Below are positions 26,171 to 34,908 of a DNA stretch of 64,000 nt, piece by piece. The position numbers were made by a program, and so were the translations under genes. Source of the stretch: SHWC01 sp050173345. Its GTDB lineage: Bacteria; Pseudomonadota; Alphaproteobacteria; UBA828. Position 1 is the stretch's first letter. The number at the start of each line of letters is the position of its first letter. The stretch is from the NCBI GenBank assembly GCA_050173345.1, contig JBFXKW010000004.1:210660-274659 (forward strand), given 5' to 3'. Under the pieces are notes generated by a model that saw only the letters and a list, made by a program, of their open reading frames with translations, did not search any database and had not been told where the DNA came from.

Positions 26171-28972
26171 ATGACCATGAAAGCCAACGATCTCTCCTTC
26201 CTCTACGGCTCCAACGCCGCCTTCATCGAAGCGCTCGAAGCGCAATACCACGCCGACCCCGCCTCGGTGGACCCGGCCTGGCGCAGCTTCTTCGCCCGGC
26301 TCGAACACGAGCCCGCCGCGCCGCCGCCGACCAATGGCGGCCTGGCGCCGGCGCCAGCGGCACGGCCCCAGGCCGCGGGCGAGGTGCCGGAAACCACGCG
26401 CGATTCGATCCGCGCGCTCATGCTGGTGCGCGCCTATCGGGTGCGCGGCCACCTGATCGCCTCGCTCGACCCGCTGCAGCTCGAAGGCGAGAAGCACCAT
26501 CCCGAGCTCGACCCGGCCTCCTACGGCTTCACCGAGGCGGACTATGACCGGCCGATCTATTTCGACGGCGTGCTGGGCCTGAGCTGGGCGACGCTGCGCG
26601 ATGCGCTGGCGATCCTGAAAGAGACCTATTGCTCGCGCATCGGCGTCGAGTTCATGCACATCCAGAGCCCGGAAGAGAAGGCCTGGATCCAGAGCCGCAT
26701 CGAGGGCTCGCGCAACAAGACCGAGCTGAGCATCGCCGAGAAGCACACCATCCTCGCCGACCTCAACGAGGCCGAGGGCTTCGAGACCTTCCTCGACATC
26801 AAGTACCGCGGCGCCAAGCGCTTCTCGCTGGAAGGCTGCGAGCCCGTGGTGCCGGGCATCGAGGCGATCATCAAGCGCGCCGCCGAGCTCGGTATCGAAG
26901 AGATCGTCATCGGCATGTCGCATCGCGGCCGGCTCAACGTGCTGACCAGCATCATGGGCAAGTCGTATGCGGCGGTGTTCTCCGAGTTCCAGGGCGATGC
27001 CGCCAACCCGAACGAGGTGCAGGGCTCGGGCGACGTGAAGTACCACCTCGGCGCCTCGGCCGACCGCGAGCTGGCGAACGGCCGGCGCATGCACCTGTCG
27101 CTGACCCCGAACCCGTCCCATCTCGAAGCGGTCAACCCCGTGGTGCTCGGCCGCGTGCGCGCCAAGCAGCTCCTCAAGGGGGACAGCGAGCGCAAGCGGG
27201 TGATGAGCCTGATGCTGCACGGCGACGCCGCCTTCGCCGGCCAGGGCCTGGTTGCGGAGACGCTCGAGCTCTCCGAACTGAAAGGCTATCGCGTCGGCGG
27301 CACCATCCACATCATCGTCAACAACCAGATCGGCTTCACCACCAGCCCGACGGCGGCGCGCTCCTCGCCCTACCCGTCCGACATCGCCAAGGTGGTGCAG
27401 ACGCCGATCTTCCACGTCAACGGCGAGGACCCGGAAGCGGTCGTCCATGTCTGCCGGCTGGCCACCGAGTTCCGCCAGACCTTCGGCAAGGACGTGGTGG
27501 TGGACATCATCGGCTATCGCCGGCACGGCCATAACGAGGGCGACGAGCCGGCGTTCACCCAGCCGATCATGTACCGCGCGATCCGCGCCCGGCCGACGCC
27601 GCGCCAGATCTACACCGAGCAGCTCGTCGCCGACGGCACCATCACGGTCAAGGAAGCCGACCGCATGGCGGCCGATTTCCGCGCCCGGCTCGACCAGGAG
27701 CTCGAAGCCTCGCGCAGCTACAAGCCCAACAAGGCCGACTGGCTGGAGGGCGAATGGCGCGGCTTCGAGGCCGGCAATGGCGAGTATCGCGCGGGCGAGA
27801 CCGCGGTCGAGCTCGATACGCTCCGCGAGATCGGCACGGCCATGACCGCGATCCCCGAGGGCTTCAACGCGCACAAGCGGCTGGTCCGCGTGATGGCCGA
27901 GCGCCGCGAGGCGATCCAGAAGGGCGAAGGCATCGACTGGGCGACCGGCGAGGCGCTCGCCTTCGGCTCGCTGCTGCTCGAAGGCAAGCGGGTCAGGCTG
28001 TCGGGGCAGGATTCGCCGCGCGGCACGTTCTCGCAGCGCCACGCCGCGCTGGTCGACCAGGAGACCGAGGCGCGCTACGTGCCGCTCAACGCGCTGCGTG
28101 CCGAGCAGGCCAGCTTCGAGGTGATCGATTCCTGCCTGTCCGAGGCCGGCGTGCTCGGCTTCGAATACGGCTATTCGCTCGCCGATCCGAACACGCTGGT
28201 GCTGTGGGAGGCGCAGTTCGGCGACTTCGCCAACGGCGCGCAGGTGATCATCGACCAGTTCATCGCGCCGGGCGAGAGCAAGTGGCTGCGCATGTCGGGC
28301 CTCGTCATGCTGCTGCCGCACGGCTATGAGGGCCAGGGGCCCGAGCATTCCTCGGCGCGGCTGGAGCGCTATCTGCAGCTCGCCGCCGAGAGCAACATCC
28401 AGGTGGTCAACTGCACCACGCCGGCCTCGTTCTTCCACGCGCTCAGGCGGCAGATGCGGCGCAACTTCCGCAAGCCGCTCATCGCGATGACGCCGAAATC
28501 GCTGCTCCGCCACAAGCTGTGCGTCTCGAAGCTCGAGGAGTTCGGGCCGGGCACGGTGTTCCACCGCGTGATCCCGGAATCGCTCCTGCCCGGCGACAGG
28601 CCGGTCCGCCGCGTCGTGCTGTGCGCGGGCAAGGTCTATTACGACCTGCTGGAGGCGCGCCTGGCGCACCGGATCGACGACGTGGCGCTGGTCCGGCTCG
28701 AGCAGATCTCGCCGTTCCCGAACAAGAGCCTGACCGTCGAGCTCGCCAAGTATCCCGACGCCGAAGTCGTCTGGTGCCAGGAGGAGCCGCGCAACATGGG
28801 CGCCTTCTTCTATGTCGACCGGCGCATCGAGGACGTGCTGAGCGGCCTCCCGGTGAAGGCGAAGCAGGCCCGCTATGTCGGCCGGCCCGAATCGGCCTCC
28901 GCCGCCACCGGCTATCACAAGGTGCACAACCGCGAGCAGGAAGCTCTCGTGAGCGAGGCGCTCGCGGCCTGA
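26171..28972 (+). CDS. sucA: 2-oxoglutarate dehydrogenase E1 component
   Basis: Thiamine-diphosphate-dependent decarboxylase of the 2-oxoglutarate dehydrogenase complex. 933 residues, slightly short for the family. Seen: N-terminal E2-binding stretch FLYGSNAAFIEALEAQYH, RVRGHLIASLDPL, the ThDP motif GDAAFAGQGLV to VNNQIGF, the HGYEGQGPEHSSARLERYL active-site segment, and a closing VGRPESASAATGYHKVH. ATGs at 26171 and 26177 are both possible. Followed after 40 nt by sucB. Confidence 0.96.
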   Translation: MTMKANDLSFLYGSNAAFIEALEAQYHADPASVDPAWRSFFARLEHEPAAPPPTNGGLAPAPAARPQAAGEVPETTRDSIRALMLVRAYRVRGHLIASLDPLQLEGEKHHPELDPASYGFTEADYDRPIYFDGVLGLSWATLRDALAILKETYCSRIGVEFMHIQSPEEKAWIQSRIEGSRNKTELSIAEKHTILADLNEAEGFETFLDIKYRGAKRFSLEGCEPVVPGIEAIIKRAAELGIEEIVIGMSHRGRLNVLTSIMGKSYAAVFSEFQGDAANPNEVQGSGDVKYHLGASADRELANGRRMHLSLTPNPSHLEAVNPVVLGRVRAKQLLKGDSERKRVMSLMLHGDAAFAGQGLVAETLELSELKGYRVGGTIHIIVNNQIGFTTSPTAARSSPYPSDIAKVVQTPIFHVNGEDPEAVVHVCRLATEFRQTFGKDVVVDIIGYRRHGHNEGDEPAFTQPIMYRAIRARPTPRQIYTEQLVADGTITVKEADRMAADFRARLDQELEASRSYKPNKADWLEGEWRGFEAGNGEYRAGETAVELDTLREIGTAMTAIPEGFNAHKRLVRVMAERREAIQKGEGIDWATGEALAFGSLLLEGKRVRLSGQDSPRGTFSQRHAALVDQETEARYVPLNALRAEQASFEVIDSCLSEAGVLGFEYGYSLADPNTLVLWEAQFGDFANGAQVIIDQFIAPGESKWLRMSGLVMLLPHGYEGQGPEHSSARLERYLQLAAESNIQVVNCTTPASFFHALRRQMRRNFRKPLIAMTPKSLLRHKLCVSKLEEFGPGTVFHRVIPESLLPGDRPVRRVVLCAGKVYYDLLEARLAHRIDDVALVRLEQISPFPNKSLTVELAKYPDAEVVWCQEEPRNMGAFFYVDRRIEDVLSGLPVKAKQARYVGRPESASAATGYHKVHNREQEALVSEALAA

Positions 28973-29012
28973 GCAGACGCGCGCCGGCCGCGAGCCAACG
29001 GAGCCGATCATC

Positions 29013-30275
29013 ATGACCATCGAGATCCGCGTTCCCACGCTCGGCGAATCGGTGACGGAAGCCACCGTCTCGCGCTGGCTGAAAGCGGTCGGCGATCCGG
29101 TCAAGCGCGACGAGGCCGTGGTCGAGCTCGAGACCGACAAGATCTCGCTCGAAGTGACCGCCGCCGAGGCCGGCCGGCTCAGCGACCAGCTCGCCAAGGA
29201 GGGCGACACGGTCGAGGTCGGCGCCATCCTCGGCCATATCGGCGAGGCCGCCGAGGCGCCGCAGCCGAAGACCAACGGCGCCGGCACGGCCGCGGCCGCC
29301 GCGCCCGCGCCGGCCGAAGCCGCGCCGAAACCCGAGGCGGCCGACCTCGACGGGCTGACGCCCGCGGTGCGCAAGCTGATCGAGGAGAACCGGCTCGACC
29401 CCAAGGCGATCAAGGGCAGCGGCCCGGGCGGGCGTATTTTGAAAGGCGACGTGCTCGCCGCGCTCGAAGCCGCCAAGACGGCGAAGCCGGCGGCGCCCGC
29501 GCCCGAGGCGAAGCCCGCGCCGCAGGCGCCGCCGCCGGTCCCCTCGCCCTTCCCGAAGACCGCCGAGGACCAGCGCGCCAACGAGGAGCGCGTGCCGATG
29601 TCGCGGCTGCGCCGGCGCATCGCCGAGCGGCTCAAGCAGGCGCAGAACACCGCCGCCATGCTCACCACCTTCAACGAGGCGGACATGAGCGCGGTGATCG
29701 CGGCGCGCGCCGCCTACAAGGAGAGCTTCGAGAAGAAGCACGGCGTCAGGCTCGGCTTCATGTCGTTCTTCGTGAAGGCGTCGATCCAGGCGCTCAAGGA
29801 GATCCCGGCCGCCAACGCCGAGATCGACGGCGACGACATCGTCTACAAGCGCTACTACAACATCGGCGTCGCGCTGAGCGCGCCGCAGGGGCTGGTCGTG
29901 CCGGTGCTGCGCAACGCCGACCGCATGGGCTTCGCCGACATCGAGAAGGCGATCGGCGGCTTCGCCCAGAAGGCGCGCGACAACAAGCTCGCGATCGAGG
30001 ACTTGACCGGCGGCACCTTCACCATCACGAACGGCGGCATCTTCGGCTCGATGCTCTCGACGCCGATCCTCAACCCGCCGCAGGTCGGCATCCTCGGCAT
30101 GCACGCGATCCAGGAGCGCCCGGTGGCGCGCGACGGCAAGGTCGAAATCCGCCCGGTGATGTACCTCGCGCTCTCCTACGACCACCGGCTGATCGACGGC
30201 CGCGAGGCGGTCACCTTCCTGCTCCGCATCAAGGAATGCATCGAAGACCCGCAGCGCCTGCTGCTGGAGCTGTGA
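29013..30275 (+). CDS. sucB: Dihydrolipoyl succinyltransferase (2-oxoglutarate dehydrogenase E2)
   Basis: Core of the 2-oxoglutarate dehydrogenase complex. 420 residues: one lipoyl domain (lipoylated Lys in ETDKISLE, near residue 44), an Ala/Pro-rich linker, the E1/E3-binding domain LTPAVRKLIEENRLDPKAIK, a second linker and the acyltransferase domain with the catalytic SYDHRLIDGREAV. Lies between sucA and lpd, but a block of palindromic repeats separates it from lpd. Confidence 0.96.
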   Translation: MTIEIRVPTLGESVTEATVSRWLKAVGDPVKRDEAVVELETDKISLEVTAAEAGRLSDQLAKEGDTVEVGAILGHIGEAAEAPQPKTNGAGTAAAAAPAPAEAAPKPEAADLDGLTPAVRKLIEENRLDPKAIKGSGPGGRILKGDVLAALEAAKTAKPAAPAPEAKPAPQAPPPVPSPFPKTAEDQRANEERVPMSRLRRRIAERLKQAQNTAAMLTTFNEADMSAVIAARAAYKESFEKKHGVRLGFMSFFVKASIQALKEIPAANAEIDGDDIVYKRYYNIGVALSAPQGLVVPVLRNADRMGFADIEKAIGGFAQKARDNKLAIEDLTGGTFTITNGGIFGSMLSTPILNPPQVGILGMHAIQERPVARDGKVEIRPVMYLALSYDHRLIDGREAVTFLLRIKECIEDPQRLLLEL

Positions 30276-30328
30276 GGACGCAGCCGGCGTGCGCCGGACG
30301 GCGGGCGGCACGCCATCTCTCCCATTTT

Positions 30329-30516
30329 CGTCATGCCCCGCGAAGGCGGGGCATCCATCCTGCGGCGGCACCATGGATGGCCCGGTCAAGCCGGGCCATG
30401 ACGATATGGTGTAAAGCGCGCCGCGTGCGCCCCTTCTCTCAATTCGTCATTGCCGGGCTCGACCCGGCAATCCAGTCTTAGGAGAGGTCTGGATGCCCGG
30501 GGCGAGCCCGGGCATG
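30329..30516. repeat. Cluster of four GC-rich palindromes (family B) between sucB and lpd
   Basis: Four hairpins of the form ATGCCC...GGGCAT or ATTGCC...GGCAAT: about 30333-30354, 30377-30399, 30449-30471 and 30493-30515. Each is flanked by cgtca/tgacg or atcca boxes. Related blocks lie at 32085-32306, 34753-34846 and 40669-40803. This fills most of the 305-nt gap; no gene is present. Such elements are dispersed intergenic repeats in alphaproteobacteria. Confidence 0.8.
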
Positions 30517-30580
30517 ACGGAACGGCGTATCTGCGGCGGGCGCATCAGGAGCGTCGGCAAGCGCGAAGAAGGGGAAGACC

Positions 30581-31990
<1,410 letters not shown>

Positions 31991-32084
31991 GCGGGCCCTT
32001 CCTTCGCTTGAGAGCAGGGAAGGGCGGGATGCAGCCAAGGTGGCCGGCAGCCCGTAACGGCGACCGCAAAGGTTGACGCATCCA

Positions 32085-32306
32085 TCCTCATGGCCCGGCT
32101 TGACCGGGCCATCCATGATGCCGCCTCTCGATGGATGCCCCGATCAAGTCGGGGCATGACGACAGAGTATGGGTCGGGCCGCGCGCGCCCCTTCTCTCGA
32201 TTCGTCATTGCCGTCCCCCGGCTTGACCGGGGGATCAACCCGGCAATCCCTCTTTTGAACTGACACTTCCCTTTCGGATGGATGCGCGGGTCAAGCCCGC
32301 GCATGA
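32085..32306. repeat. Cluster of GC-rich palindromes (family B) after lpd
   Basis: Successive palindromes ATGGCCCGG-cttga-CCGGGCCAT, ATGCCCCGA-tcaag-TCGGGGCAT, a longer one built on CCCCCGG-cttga-CCGGGGG within an ATTGCC...GGCAAT frame, and ATGCGCGGG-tcaag-CCCGCGCAT. The spacers tcaag/cttga recur. The 347-nt gap between lpd and higA is otherwise empty. It may end transcription of both converging units. Confidence 0.8.
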
Positions 32307-32337
32307 CGAGTCAGGAATGAACGCCGTTGGCTCCACT

Positions 32338-32637
32338 TCACGCCGCACGCCTCGCCTTCTTCAGGCTCGGAATCGCGGCAAGCTCGTCGCCGATCGCGGC
32401 GCGCGCCTGGTCGAGCTCGAAGCTCTTCTGCAGGTTGAGCCAAAGCTCAGGTCCCGTGCCGAGCCATTTGCCGAGGCGGAGCGCCGTATCGGCGGTGATC
32501 GCCCGCTTGCCCGTGACGATCTGATTGATCCGGTTCGCCGGCACGCGCAACGTGCGCGCCAGCTCGGCACCGCTGATGCCGAGCTCGGCCATCTCGTCGG
32601 CTAGGATCTCGCCGGGATGAATCGGGGTGCGGGGCAT
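32338..32637 (-). CDS. higA: HigA-type antitoxin (XRE helix-turn-helix)
   Basis: 99 residues. The start TPIHPGEILADEMAELGIS and the HTH (ELARTLRVPANRINQIVTG, about residues 25-43) are typical of HigA antitoxins, followed by the LRLGKWLGTGPELWLNLQ helix. It should neutralise the HigB toxin encoded just upstream and repress the pair. It follows higB by 10 nt, the reverse of the usual antitoxin-first order but standard for higBA. Confidence 0.93.
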   Translation of the reverse strand: MPRTPIHPGEILADEMAELGISGAELARTLRVPANRINQIVTGKRAITADTALRLGKWLGTGPELWLNLQKSFELDQARAAIGDELAAIPSLKKARRAA

Positions 32638-32647
32638 CGGTAACCTC

Positions 32648-32935
32648 CTATCGGTGATAGTCGACGATCTCCACATCGGATGGCCCTGCTTCGCCTTCGG
32701 GCCAACGGAAGCAAAGACGCCACTGCTCGTTGATCCTGATGCTGTATTGGCCCTTGCGATCACCGCCCAGGGCCTCAAAGCGGTTGCTCGGCATCCGCAT
32801 GAGCGTAAGCAGATGATCGGCGCTTTCAAGAATGCGCAATCGCTTCTCGGCCTGCCGGCGGAACGCCTCGAAGCGCGGCGCCCGTTCGCCGCGATAGAGA
32901 CGCTCCGTAGCCTTGTCACGGAAGCTCAGGATCAT
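32648..32935 (-). CDS. higB: HigB-type toxin (RelE superfamily mRNA interferase)
   Basis: 95 residues. Opening SFRDKATERLYRGE, middle LRMPSNRFEALGGDRKGQY and end RINEQWRLCFRW...VEIVDYH match the HigB/plasmid-maintenance-killer group, ribosome-dependent RNases. The basic residues and the C-terminal YH pair expected for activity are present, so the toxin is probably intact. First gene of higBA, 82 nt after xerC on the same strand. Confidence 0.92.
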   Translation of the reverse strand: MILSFRDKATERLYRGERAPRFEAFRRQAEKRLRILESADHLLTLMRMPSNRFEALGGDRKGQYSIRINEQWRLCFRWPEGEAGPSDVEIVDYHR

Positions 32936-32950
32936 GCATGGAAGTAGCAG

Positions 32951-32978
32951 CCTGTACGCTGTACGTCAAGCGTACAGG
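32951..32978 (-). promoter_or_regulatory. Operator upstream of higBA (triple TGTACG half-site)
   Basis: Perfect 9-bp arms CCTGTACGC (32951-32959) and GCGTACAGG (32970-32978) form an inverted repeat 15 nt upstream of higB. TGTACG also occurs at 32960-32965, so there are two direct and one inverted copies of the half-site. On the higB strand a TTGACG element overlaps the repeat. Binding by HigA (or HigBA) here would block transcription; this is inference from position. Confidence 0.65.
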
Positions 32979-33018
32979 ATTTGATATTTTCTGAGTTCCG
33001 ATCCGACGTCTCCTCACT

Positions 33019-34011
33019 TCACGGGACGGAAGAGTCGGCCTTCGCGCGCGCTCTGGGATGCGCGCTCTCATAGACTGCCCGCATCCCCTCGTCCGCGATG
33101 GCGGTGTAGCGTTGCGTCGTCGAAAGCGAGGCGTGGCCGAGCAGTTCCTGGATCGTGCGCAGATCGCCGCCGCCGGCGAGCAGGTGCGTCGCGAAGCTGT
33201 GGCGGAGCGCGTGCGGCGTCGCGCTCGCGGGCAGGCCGAGCGCGCCGCGCAAGCGCCCCATCAGCATCTGCACCTGGCGCGGGTTGAGCGGCCCGCCCCG
33301 GACGCCGACGAAGGCCGGCTCGTTCGCGCCCGTCGCGTGCGGGCAGGCGGCGAGATAGTCGGCGAGCGCGGCCCGCACCACCGGCAGCACCGGCACCACC
33401 CGCTCCTTGCTGCCCTTGCCGCGCACGGTGAGGCTCGCGACATCGTCGCCGCCGGCTAGCCGCTCGACCGTGCCGCGCGTCAGGGAGAGCGCCTCGCCTA
33501 ACCGGAGACCGCAGCCATAGAGCAGCAGCAGCACGGCGGTATCGCGCTTGGCGATCCAGACCGGCGCGCGTTCATCGACCAGCGTGCCGACCGCCTCGAC
33601 CGTTGCCCGCGCGTCATCGACGCTGAGCGGCCGTGGCAGGACGCGCGGCAGCTTGGGGCCGCGCAGCACGGCGAGCGCCGCGTTCTCGGCGATGCCGTTG
33701 CGCTCGAGATGGCGGAAGAAGCCGCGCAGGGTCGAGAGCCGCCGCGCGTTCGAGGTCTTGGCCGCGCCATGCCTCACCCGGTGCGCCAGATAGGCGCGGA
33801 AGTCGGCGACGTCGAACGCCGCCAGCATGCCGAGTGTCGGCACGCCGCCTCGATATTCCATGACGAAGGCGAGGAAGCCGGCGAGGTCGCGCAGATAAGC
33901 GGCGACGGTGTTGGCGGAGGCGCGCCGCTCGGTGTCGAGCCAGCGATGCCATGATTCGATGGCGGCGATCAGCGCCGCGTCGCCGGCGAGCTCGATGCCG
34001 GCGATCCTCAT
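33019..34011 (-). CDS. xerC: Tyrosine recombinase XerC
   Basis: Chromosome-dimer resolution recombinase acting at dif with XerD and FtsK. 330 residues: N-terminal SAM-like domain (about 15-105) and C-terminal catalytic domain with the full set Arg170, Lys199, His267, Arg270, His293 and Tyr302 (PHALRHSFATHLL, LGHASLSTTQRYT). Its place 4 nt after the transaldolase-like gene and beside priA is the usual alphaproteobacterial neighbourhood, which argues for housekeeping XerC and not a mobile integrase. Confidence 0.92.
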   Translation of the reverse strand: MRIAGIELAGDAALIAAIESWHRWLDTERRASANTVAAYLRDLAGFLAFVMEYRGGVPTLGMLAAFDVADFRAYLAHRVRHGAAKTSNARRLSTLRGFFRHLERNGIAENAALAVLRGPKLPRVLPRPLSVDDARATVEAVGTLVDERAPVWIAKRDTAVLLLLYGCGLRLGEALSLTRGTVERLAGGDDVASLTVRGKGSKERVVPVLPVVRAALADYLAACPHATGANEPAFVGVRGGPLNPRQVQMLMGRLRGALGLPASATPHALRHSFATHLLAGGGDLRTIQELLGHASLSTTQRYTAIADEGMRAVYESAHPRARAKADSSVP

Positions 34012-34015
34012 GTGG

Positions 34016-34681
34016 TCAGCTCGGCAGGATGCTCTGCCCGGTCTTCTGCCAGTCGGCGAGGAAGGCGGCGAGACCCTTGTCGGTGAGCGGATGGGCGACG
34101 AGCTTCTTCAGCACGTCGGGCGGGATGGTGGCGACGTGCGCGCCGAGCTTGGCCGCCTGGACCAGGTGCATCGGGTGGCGGACCGAGGCGACCAGCACCT
34201 CGGTCGAGATCGTGTCGGGGTAGTTGCGGTAGATCGCGCAGATGTCGGCGATCAGCTGCATGCCGTCGGTCGCGATGTCGTCGAGCCGGCCGACGAAGGG
34301 CGAGATGAAACTGGCGCCTGCCTTGGCCGCGAGCAGCGCCTGCGCCGCCGAGAAGCAGAGCGTGACGTTGACCTTGGTGCCACCCTGGCTGAGCGCGCGG
34401 CAGGCCTTGAGCCCGTCCCAGGTGAGCGGCACCTTGACCGCGACGTTGGCGGCGATCTTGGCGAGCTTTCGCCCCTCGGCGATCATCTGGTCGGCCTGCG
34501 TCGCGGTGACCTCGGCCGAGACCGGGCCCGGCACCAGCGCGCAGATCTTCTCGATCGTCTCGATGAAGTCGCCGCCCGACTTCGCGACCAGGCTCGGATT
34601 GGTGGTGACGCCGTCGAGCAGGCCGGTCGCGGCAAGCTCCCTGATCTCGCCAAGGTCCGCGGTGTCGACGAAGAACTTCAT
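34016..34681 (-). CDS. Transaldolase / fructose-6-phosphate aldolase-like protein
   Basis: 221 residues of the small transaldolase class (TalC/FSA). N-terminal MKFFVDTADLGEIRELA, GVTTNPSLVAK, and the Schiff-base lysine in NVAVKVPLTWDG; phosphate-site segment ASFISPFVGRLDDI. Small members act either as transaldolases in the pentose phosphate pathway or as fructose-6-phosphate aldolases; sequence alone does not choose, and transaldolase is more common in this setting. Upstream of xerC; divergent from priA. Confidence 0.9.
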   Translation of the reverse strand: MKFFVDTADLGEIRELAATGLLDGVTTNPSLVAKSGGDFIETIEKICALVPGPVSAEVTATQADQMIAEGRKLAKIAANVAVKVPLTWDGLKACRALSQGGTKVNVTLCFSAAQALLAAKAGASFISPFVGRLDDIATDGMQLIADICAIYRNYPDTISTEVLVASVRHPMHLVQAAKLGAHVATIPPDVLKKLVAHPLTDKGLAAFLADWQKTGQSILPS

Positions 34682-34752
34682 GGTGCGTGCATGCCCTCGT
34701 GCTGCGACAGGCCCGATGCGATGACGGCCTCGCCCGAGCCCTCCTTCTCTTC

Positions 34753-34846
34753 GTCATGCCCCTCCCCCGACTTGATCGGGGGATTGACCGGGGCATCCAG
34801 TCTTGGAACCGGAGCTGGATTGCCGGGTCAAGCCCGGCAATGACGG
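34753..34846. repeat. Palindromic repeat (family B) between fsa-like gene and priA
   Basis: A nested palindrome with CCCCCGA-cttga-TCGGGGG inside a cgtcatgcccc...ggggcatcca frame (about 34753-34800), and ATTGCCGGG-tcaag-CCCGGCAAT (about 34821-34843). It takes up much of the 227-nt divergent promoter region. Confidence 0.75.
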
Positions 34847-34908
34847 ATTGAGGAGCGGCGTGCCGCTCCCCTTGAGGCGCGGTCGAGTCGTCTGCGAAAG
34901 TCTATCGG

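Noticed and set aside
26012..29686. A 1224-codon open frame on the minus strand across sucA and sucB
   Set aside because: It is an antisense shadow of two conserved genes in GC-rich DNA; no family motif is seen in it.
33019..34011. Mobile-element integrase
   Set aside because: The tyrosine recombinase has XerC motifs and the conserved transaldolase-like/priA neighbourhood; no element borders are seen around it.
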